From positions 1,105,500 to 1,169,499 of the forward strand of contig KN834749.1 of the NCBI GenBank assembly GCA_000827265.1: 64,000 bases of DNA. The letters are read 5' to 3'. Shown in pieces: positions 57,014-64,000 of this stretch (positions are counted from its first letter, which is position 1; the number at the start of each line of letters is the position of its first letter). The notes under the pieces are model-generated. The model was given only the letters and a program-made list of their open reading frames with translations, was not told the origin of the DNA and made no database searches. The translations under genes and the position numbers were made by a program. The DNA is from Collybiopsis luxurians FD-317 M1 (Eukaryota > Basidiomycota > Agaricomycetes > Agaricales > Omphalotaceae).

Positions 57014-59185
57014 TCAAAGGGACTTTAGAGCGGATGTGTAGCATTGTATATCTTCTCCGCTGAGGTGGGCAACGATTCGCGATTGATAGCCGCCTCGGAG
57101 CGCGTCAAGATCGTTCTTGATCCATAAGCTTTGCAAAGCCTCGAACACGGTCGCGCGTTTTGAAGGATCGCGCATGAGCAGTGAACTGATTAGGTCCTGA
57201 GCTAGAAGAGTAATCCAAGTCAGCGTCAAGTTCATGCTGTGCCTCGCAATAAAACCAGACCTCCTAGAAGACACCACCAAAGTGGCCTCTGGAAATCAAC
57301 TTCGCCAATGATGATTTTCTCTTTGAGTCTAAGTTCGCTCGCTGAAATCATCTGAGTTTGAGGTTGAGGCTGAGATTGAAAGAGCTGCGATCTATACTGA
57401 GAATCGTCTGCATAGTTGGACCAATCTCCATATGATTCGGGAAGAACTTCGTTATCGAATGGATGAGAGCCACTTAGGATGATCAGACAAGAAAATTAGG
57501 TGGTTAGGAAGACAGGAAGCGAATTTTGCTTTCGAGAGTTCGTTGAAGGACCTACGAAAGCATAATATACAAGATGATTCCAGCGCTCCAGCAATCCGAA
57601 GGCATTCTGTTTCCGTACTGTTTTCAGAGAGTTTGCACTCTAACATTGGATAGGCAAATCATACCCGACGTATTTAAGGTGTTTTTGATCAAGGGCTAGG
57701 ATTCCTTCAGGAGGTAGATACGACACCGTACCGCAAACGTTGAATGTCTCTTGCCACGATTTCGGTCTGGCGAGCCCAAAGTCGGCGATTTCGATACGAG
57801 GGTACGCTCCCGGTGCGTGAAGGAGAATATTTTCGGGCTGATAGAAATTTGAGCTTTAAAAACACGAAGAACGGTAACCGAGGTACCTTCAGATCTGCAC
57901 GATCCAAAAAAAAAATGAGGAAAAGCTACTCTGAATCGAGGAGATACGTACCTCGATGAGATATCATTTTGCCGTGAAGATACTCGAGCCCTTTCAGTAG
58001 TTGGTACATGATGTACTTTGCCTCATCTTCTTCCATGCATTTGTTTTTTTCCGAATAACTGTTAATGTAAGTGAAGAGGTCGCTTCCTGTGCACAATTCC
58101 AAGAAAATATGAATGAATTTCGCGCTGTTTTCCTCCGTACTGTATATGCGATTGATGTTAGGCTGGGCGAAGACGGCGTCAGCTCTTGCGACAAGCCATT
58201 CAACCTGGGAACATACATGTTGCAGCTTCATAAGAATTCGAACTTCCTTCATGACCTGTTTGACGTCGCTCTCCTTCTTACTCTTGATGCTTTTACATGC
58301 AACGTGACGCCAGCCTCGGTCCGCCATGGCCCAAGCCAGATGAACCGTCGCAAATGCACCGCTTCCTAAGCATTGTGAAGTAAGGATAAAGCGACCAATA
58401 TTCTTGAAAAGAAGTTTTAGTCACCGAAGCGAGAATGAATTCACGCGAAGTTACCTTTTGAACAGGGTGTTCGGGATCGAATACGGAAACTTGCTCCTTA
58501 GATTTCCAGTAATGGGTACATTTAAACGCTGTATCGCAGTAGGTTGTAAATGTGCATTTTGAACTGACGAAGAGTGACGCACTCAGAGAATCAGGGATGC
58601 GCAAAGAATCACCATCCATGAGGATTACCGATGTGTTTCTGATGCGCCGGCCGTTAAGAATAATGCCGTTTTTGGACACATCCTGGGTCATTCTACGAAG
58701 TCAGTCGCAGATAAAGACTGATAAACGTGATATATGCGTACCTCACAAGACACGATGACCCCATCGCTCGGCGATCGAACCCTGTGTACTTCATGAGTCA
58801 CTTTTCTTGACTTTTCTAGAGTAGAAGGACGTACGCAAAAATGCGACAATGCAAGCCAGAAACAGCTGTGTTCGAGATTGCATAAGTACTAGGACGTCTC
58901 TGTTCAGTAGGAATGCTCTGAGAATAGATTGGAAAACGAACCATAAAGCTGGGTTCCGCCCAATGGAAATAGGCTTATTGATGCTGAGATTAAGAGCTAA
59001 GAAGGACATTTGGTTGTTGTAGGCAAAAATATCAGCTATAGATAATACTTGCCTACTTTGCGTCCGTTATTGACAGTCGTGAGTTTGGCGCATATATCGG
59101 CTGGGTCCCTCTTTTTGGATGGACGAGAAGATGACTGACTGGGAAAACAGAGGGTGTGACGCGAAGAGATCGATGCATCAGCCAT
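57014..59185 (-). CDS. cds1: Chk2/Cds1 (Rad53)-type checkpoint kinase with FHA domain
   Basis: DNA-damage/replication checkpoint Ser/Thr kinase. It starts MADASISSRHTLCFPSQSSS. The FHA domain spans several exons: KPISIGRNPALW, VRSPSDGVIVSCE and TQDVSKNGIILNGRRIRNTS, with the phosphothreonine-binding Arg, Ser and Asn present. The kinase domain has GSGAFATVHLAWA (G loop), HVACKSIKSKKESDVKQVMK (catalytic Lys), LLKGLEYLHGKMISHRDLKP, IEIADFGLARPKSWQETFNV (DFG) and CGTVSYLPPEGILALDQ, where PPE replaces APE. Then come AGVILYIMLSGSHPFDNEV and LISSLLMRDPSKRATVFEAL. It ends YTSALKSL. There is a single FHA, as in Cds1/CHK2, against two in Rad53. An ACGCGT box lies at 59451-59456, upstream of the start. 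Confidence 0.92.
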
Positions 59186-59676
59186 GATGATGGAAGTACT
59201 TGGTTGAGAGAGGTTTTTAGGAGGATCTGGAAAATGACCGTTACTTGCGCGGTCGCGTGATGTGACAAGTGATGGCAGAAAAATAGCTGAAAAGTTAAAA
59301 CATAGTTCAGACTGGAATGTGTCGATGTGGCTTTGGGTCAACTTTCAAGTAGGTGTATTTGAAAGCAATAACTTGTTACTCAAACTTTCATTACTCCAGA
59401 TAGCCATATTTCCTGCTACTTAACCCTTTGAGACAACCCTCTCGAATGCAACGCGTTCGATGATTTGGGCATGATTTGAACGGAGTTGGCGCTGCAATTT
59501 TTCGACGGGATGGCTGCATTTCCACTCAGATCTTCCAAAGCCTTGTGAGAGTAAAGCATACTGACTGGGGTAATCTCCCCTTTCAGCTCCTTGAGACGTT
59601 GTCTACGTAGCCTGGCACCATACTGCCATCCCCGATATCTACAACATGATCACAAGTGGTATCGTAAGTATGATAC
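59186..59676. promoter_or_regulatory. Upstream region of the Chk2-like kinase, with an MCB-like box
   Basis: 490 bp between the kinase start and the LSG1 stop. ACGCGT at 59451-59456 is an exact MluI cell-cycle box core, 266 bp upstream of the ATG. A single hexamer is weak evidence. No gene is seen. Confidence 0.4.
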
Positions 59677-62138
59677 TCAGTCGTATCCTTTACCACTCCT
59701 CTGTTTGACTCGTTTCGGTTTTTTATGTTTCTTACTGCCGAAGTCCCGATCGTTATTTGCCAGGACAGAAGCCATCCTTGCGAACTTCGGTTGAATCACT
59801 GTCCCATTGTCAGCCACAGAGTGTTGATGTGGAAAAGCAGTCGCTCGATGAAACTCCTTCCCTCCATGTGCAGTACCCTTTGTGTACGCTGTACCGCCAA
59901 CAAGAGACCTCTCTTCAAAGAACTCTTGATCCAGCGCTCGCGATTTTTGCCCCTGCCCAAGCGCAGGTAGAATGGACGGCGCAGGAGCGGTCTGCGCAAT
60001 AAATGTATCCGCATTCTTACCCACCCGGGTCACCGGAGCCTTCTTCTTACCTGCGGCTCGCCGTAAAGAATTTTCGTGAGTCTCGGTATTGAAATCCTTC
60101 TCGGGAACATCTGGCGGCGGATGGCAGAACAGTAACTTGGCATTCACATAATCTTTCAGAATGTATCTTGCAGCGCGAGCCTCATCTGGATTACCCTGTC
60201 CGGATCGCGCGTAACCACGAGCAACTTCAGGAATTTAGCTTCAGCAGAGCCAGTTAACCTTGAAACTCACCGGCATAGGCAACCAATAGATTCTCAGCCG
60301 AGATCTGCCCATTTCCGCCTTCTTCAATACCTTTGACGTTTATCGAAAGCCCATATGTTGCTTCCAGAACTTCCTTCGGTATCCGTTGCACAACCAACGA
60401 AACTGGACCAGAGTACTCTTTCATCTGATCAATGGGAAGTACACCATCGCACACCAAAGCTGCTTGAGTGGTAGCAAATTGCGGAAACACCAGACCGGGA
60501 CAATCGCACAGTACAATAGAATCGGATAGATGTATCGTCTGGAAATGTTTTGTTTTTCCAGGAGTCGACGAAACGCTGACTTTCTTTTCGCCGAGTAAGG
60601 AATTAATGGTACTTGATTTGCCGACATTCGGATAACCCACAAGCCCGACAATTAACTTCGGTGGTGGTGTGCCGGAGGCATCGGCGAAAGCTTTCAAATT
60701 TGTAACTAAGTTATTCATGAAGAGAACGATGGAGCGCACCACTTAGGTCCGGTGCTTTTTGCACGAAGAGTTCCTCAAGCTGCAAGACTGACAAGACGCG
60801 AACTCTCGGATCAGAATTCTCGATATTTTCCTCTGCAGCAGAGAAATACGACGCATCATCATCATCGTCATCATCCGACGACGAAAAACTTTGGGTATCC
60901 TCGACGTCTTGTATGTCTTTAGAATCCTCGGAAGGAGCCAAACCATCCTCTTTTGCCACTGCTTCCTCCGCTGCTTCACGTTCCTGCGTACGAAGAGCAG
61001 CTTCTCGACGAGCTTCCTGAATAGCAGCCGCGTTCGCCGCAGAAAAGAAAGCATATTGAATGCCTTGAGCGTCAAAGTAATCAGCCCATGAAATCCTGGA
61101 TGAACTTGGCTCAGCTGACATTCAGACATGGATCGGCGCCAAACACACCTTTGTTTTGGAGTCAACAAGTCTGCCTTGTTGATGAGTAGCAAACTCCGTC
61201 GTATACCTTTGCCTGTCCCTTTCTCTCCTCCAGGTCCCTCGACATCAACTACATAGTCTTCCAGATCTTCGCATCGAAACCGTAAAGGATTGCGAGCGTC
61301 AACAATTTGAACGATCAAATGGGAACGCTCCAGAACACGCCATAATTGCCGCCAGACTTCCAGATTGCGCTCAAAGGGTGTAAGCAAAAAGTTTTCTTCC
61401 TCTTGTAATCTGCAAAGAATGAACAAATATTACGCAGACACAGAGATTATCATACACAGCTAATCCTCTGCGCCAATCTAAGAAAGCCGCTTTCTCCTGT
61501 CTCTCAAGCTCGGCGGGAGTCATAGATTTAGTCCAAGGAGGTCTTCTGGGAACTCTAAGTCGCTTTCTATTGTCTTGATGCTTCTTCAATGTTTTCTTCT
61601 CATCTGCTTCACTGAGCAGATATGGATTCTGAGAGACATCGGCTGATTGTTGTATTACCCTGACGTTCCTACGTTCTGGAACTTTTTGAGTCTCGAACAC
61701 CTCTGGTTAACTTCAGAGTAATCACCTGCGGTAAAATCGGTTTCAGCTAGTTGGGCCGTGTTAAGGAATTCATCGAGATCCCCTTCTTGAGTTACGGATT
61801 TCAATTTGGATGTTGTATCAATATCGGTAGTATACTAGAGCAAAGAAAAATCAGATTGAAGAATCTAGCAGAACAGATCCTTGGTGCGTACCATCCCAGA
61901 CTCCTGCATCTTGCGTGCATCTTTGACCTTTCGATTGATAATTGCCCGACCAAGTCCAGTGGGATGTAGATTCCTTGATTTTGAAGGCTGTTGACTGATA
62001 GATGAGTGGTGATACTGAATTCACAAAAATTTTGCTTGCCATCAGAACAGTATTGGTCAGTATTGGTGACAGAGTTAGTAAAAGTGATAGATACAATCGC
62101 GTGACTACTCACACCGATTACCAAAATCTAAATGTCAT
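59677..62138 (-). CDS. LSG1: Large ribosomal subunit export GTPase LSG1
   Basis: Cytoplasmic GTPase releasing the Nmd3 export adaptor from pre-60S subunits. The N-terminal conserved block is TGLGRAIINRKVKDARKMQE, then, after an intron, LKSVTQEGDLDEFLNTAQLA, VRVIQQSADVSQNPYLLSEA and RVPRRPPWTKSMTPAELERQ. The GTPase is circularly permuted, as in the family: NLEVWRQLWRVLERSHLIVQ, IVDARNPLRFRCEDLE, LLINKADLL (G4), an acidic insert (SSSDDDDDDDASY), then VGLVGYPNVGKSSTINSLLG (G1), TPGKTKHFQTIHL (G2) and LCDCPGLVFPQF (G3). It ends PKRVKQRSGKGYD. The first exon is uncertain: the only workable ATG found (62138, MTFRF, intron GTAATC to ATCAG) overlaps the start of the divergent LYR gene. The secure part begins near 61985. 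Confidence 0.88.
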
Positions 62139-63294
62139 TGGCTTCGCTCTATAGAAAATATCTTCGTCAGGTCAGACGTTTACCCCATTACTATCTTCGG
62201 TGAGGCCCAGCATTTTGAGCAGTGAATCCTCGACTCAAATTCTCAGCCATTTCTTTCAATTAAAAGCTTCAGATGATTTTCACGCTATCGCTGCAACGCC
62301 TTTGTATAAAAAGCGCCTTCGGGAGAGTAAAGTGAAACGGGTCTCGAAGGCAAGTCATTGATTTATTCCAAAGAACAACGTCGACAACATTTTGCAGGAT
62401 CTTCGTCGAATCGAATTAGCTCTCCAAGGTCGACCTGAAAAGTTCAATTACATTTTGGATCTGGCTTATGGTCGAAGAGGTAAATTAAAATGGGAACTAA
62501 TGGAGGTATGCTACAATCTTGTCGAGCTCCTTATCACCTTTAAATCTCGCTTTCAGCCCTTTATAGCTCAGCCAGAGTCGGCCCCGCAACATCCCATAAT
62601 TCCGGGTGTTCCCGAGTCGCGCCCTCCAGCCTACTCTGCCGAACTCGTTGCCCTTCTTACTCATACCGTCTCTCGAGCGGTGGGAAAGCCTATAGACCTT
62701 CGTCATATACAATTTCCACCAACTCTCTCCCCCCGTGCCAACCCCAATTCTGAAGAGGCTAGATTGCTGGGACCTCTGAGCAAACGCCTGGAATACAACA
62801 CTCGCTGGCGATACTATACACGAGAATGGAAGAAGGTTTATCCTCCATTAGAGGTTGCCGTTAAGCGAAAAGACGGAGCGTTGTTCACCACCATGGCTGA
62901 GGTCTTGGCTGCTGATGCAAAGGCTGGTCGTTTTCAAGACCGCGGGCTTTTCGGCGATATTGAAAATATTGTCGGCTCTTCACTAGGAGCGTCGCCTATT
63001 ACGCGCCGGGAACGGTCATCTTCGCAAGTTGAGTATGTGCCAGATAAGAAACCACGCCATCCCTCTGCGTGGCTTCGTCGCCGATATCAGGCCCTGCTGG
63101 GAAGAATACCTGTTCTTAGCTATACCCCGCACAAACATTTCAATGTTTACCTGTCACCGAATTCGCATTCGATTCTTGCTCGGATGTCTGCTCATAGAAG
63201 ACCCAAGGTGGACTCCGTCAATCTTGCTTGGCTCGAACACAGTGATGCCAAGTTTTGGTCACGCCGAGATCAACATACAAAGCACGCAGGATAG
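62132..63294 (+). CDS. LYR-motif (Complex1_LYR family) mitochondrial protein
   Basis: LYR proteins bind mitochondrial acyl carrier protein and assist Fe-S or respiratory complex assembly. Exon 1 reads MSLASLYRKYLRQVRRLPHY with the LYR tripeptide and basic helix; the intron GTGAGG...TCTCAG joins YLRHFFQLKASDDFHAIAAT; then PLYKKRLRESKVKRVSK. The second intron uses a GC donor (AAG|GCAAGT, 62350-62397) and joins DLRRIELALQGRPEKFNYIL and YGRRGKLKWELM; a third intron (62502-62556) leads to PFIAQPESAPQHP and a long basic C-terminal region. It ends DQHTKHAG. At about 300 residues it is much longer than minimal LYR proteins. The specific client is not apparent. Confidence 0.82.
62350..62397 (+). other. 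GC-AG intron in the LYR-motif gene
   Basis: The exon ends TCGAAG, the intron begins GCAAGTCATT and ends TTTTGCAG, and the next exon begins GATCTTCG. Joining keeps the frame KRVSK-DLRRIELAL. Using the internal GTCATT as donor shifts the frame. AG|GCAAGT is the usual strong context of GC-AG introns. Confidence 0.7.
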
Positions 63295-63331
63295 AAGTAA
63301 CGTAGTACATAAATAACCACCAGTCCAAAAA

Positions 63332-64000
63332 TTAATTCTGCTCGATCTCTAACCCATGCAGGTCAATAACATACATGCTGTAGTTGCGATCGGCTGCTTG
63401 AGACGCCATGGATTGCCTGGGATCCGTAGGATTGGGGTCTACACCACATTGGAGAGCCAACATAGTTTGATAGTCATCGAAACTAAACTCTTGGCGGTCC
63501 TTGATACCCTCCAGCATATCCTAGCATAGTAGCAGTATCAACACGAGCACGGAATGGATAATGAAGAAAATGTACCGTAGGTGACAGGAAAAATAGCGAA
63601 AAGTACCGCTTCGCGCGATCAAAATTTTCGTTGGAATTGACCGTGATAGTCTTGACACTCTGCTGAAGTGCCAAGATGTTGCGCAAGATTTTTCTTATCC
63701 CATAGACATTGGGACGACGGAGATATCGTGCGCCATGAATCAGAACATGCTCCATCAGTTGGCCCAATCCCGAGAATATGAATCTAGGCGAAATTTCAAA
63801 AACGCAATTCTCTGAGGATTATATTCACACCAACTTACTGTCGTGCGTTCGGGGGTACACTTGGTGATATAAGATTGTCGCACTCACTCAGATCATTATT
63901 CAGATCGATGACGTGCGGGTCGGGTTCTCCAGCCTCCCCATCGAGTGAATAGTTTCCCTGACACCGAGTTACAACATTGAAAAGCTGAAAAAGATATGTC
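63332..64000 (-). CDS. SEC8: Exocyst complex subunit Sec8 (EXOC4), C-terminal part
   Basis: Only the last exons are in the window; the gene continues past 64000. In order: NYSLDGEAGEPDPHVIDLNN and CDNLISPSVPPNART, then GLGQLMEHVLIHGARYLRRP, NVYGIRKILRNILALQQSVK and TITVNSNENFDRAKRYFSLF, joined across an intron to DMLEGIKDRQEFSFDDYQTM and LALQCGVDPNPTDPRQSMAS. The ILRNILALQQ-x-DFDRAxxYF pattern is the Sec8 C-terminal signature. It ends YVIDLHGLEIEQN at 63332, 37 bp from the convergent LYR stop. It is an exocyst partner of Sec3 encoded about 30 kb away. Confidence 0.85.

Noticed and set aside
1..64000. Transposons, CRISPR arrays or a biosynthetic cluster
   Set aside because: No transposase, reverse transcriptase, long terminal repeat, regular spacer array or group of tailoring enzymes was seen.

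Overview
The window is nuclear DNA from a filamentous fungus, most likely a mushroom-forming basidiomycete (Agaricomycetes). The reasons are: about 26 closely packed eukaryotic genes on both strands; many 45-65 nt introns with GTRNGT donors, CTRAY branch points and YAG acceptors; and typical fungal families (PacC/Rim101, Prm10/ThrE-type transporter, Zn2Cys6 regulator, Ima1, exocyst Sec3 and Sec8). A PA28-type proteasome activator and an atypical homeodomain protein fit a mushroom better than a yeast. I saw no transposon, CRISPR array, rRNA or tRNA. Gene models were assembled by joining reading frames at splice consensus sites that restore known protein motifs, so exon edges are inferences unless stated otherwise.

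Layout. 1-2.9 kb: 3'-truncated pacC with a long upstream region holding seven GCCAAG-type sites. 2.9-12.2 kb: TAF1, PA28-gamma-like activator, RRB1/GRWD1, a microsomal glutathione transferase and a conserved hypothetical protein. 12.2-18.4 kb: a 2.8 kb direct duplication, each copy carrying an intact amidase gene. 18.5-28 kb: Ima1, a mucin-like membrane protein, peroxisomal thiolase, TatD-type nuclease and ceramide glucosyltransferase. 28-40.4 kb: homeodomain protein, Sec3, REEP/HVA22 protein, Zn2Cys6 factor and Prm10-like transporter. 41.5-55.5 kb: a SNF2-RING protein with two SUMO-interaction-like motifs, a pseudo-RNase III with dsRBD, a large chromodomain/PHD SNF2 remodeller (Mi-2/Mit1 type) and a basidiomycete-type hypothetical. 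55.6-64 kb: S-formylglutathione hydrolase, Chk2/Cds1 kinase, LSG1 GTPase, a LYR-motif protein and the C-terminal end of Sec8.

Most genes are housekeeping and not co-functional neighbours. Two exocyst subunits (Sec3, Sec8) and two SNF2 ATPases occur in the same window without forming a cluster. TAF1/PA28, TatD/ceramide glucosyltransferase, homeodomain/SEC3, REEP/Zn2Cys6, hypothetical/S-formylglutathione hydrolase and LSG1/LYR are divergent pairs with short shared promoters.

The observations I rate highest are: (1) an apparent AT-AC intron inside the catalytic GHPLG motif of the thiolase; (2) clustered PacC-type sites upstream of pacC itself, suggesting autoregulation; (3) 8- and 9-nt micro-exons that supply a zinc-cluster cysteine and a conserved N-terminal motif; (4) the tandem amidase duplication whose 5' copy boundary is at the stop codon of the neighbouring gene; (5) a dsRBD protein whose RNase III domain has lost its catalytic acids. 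I found no obviously new multi-gene system.
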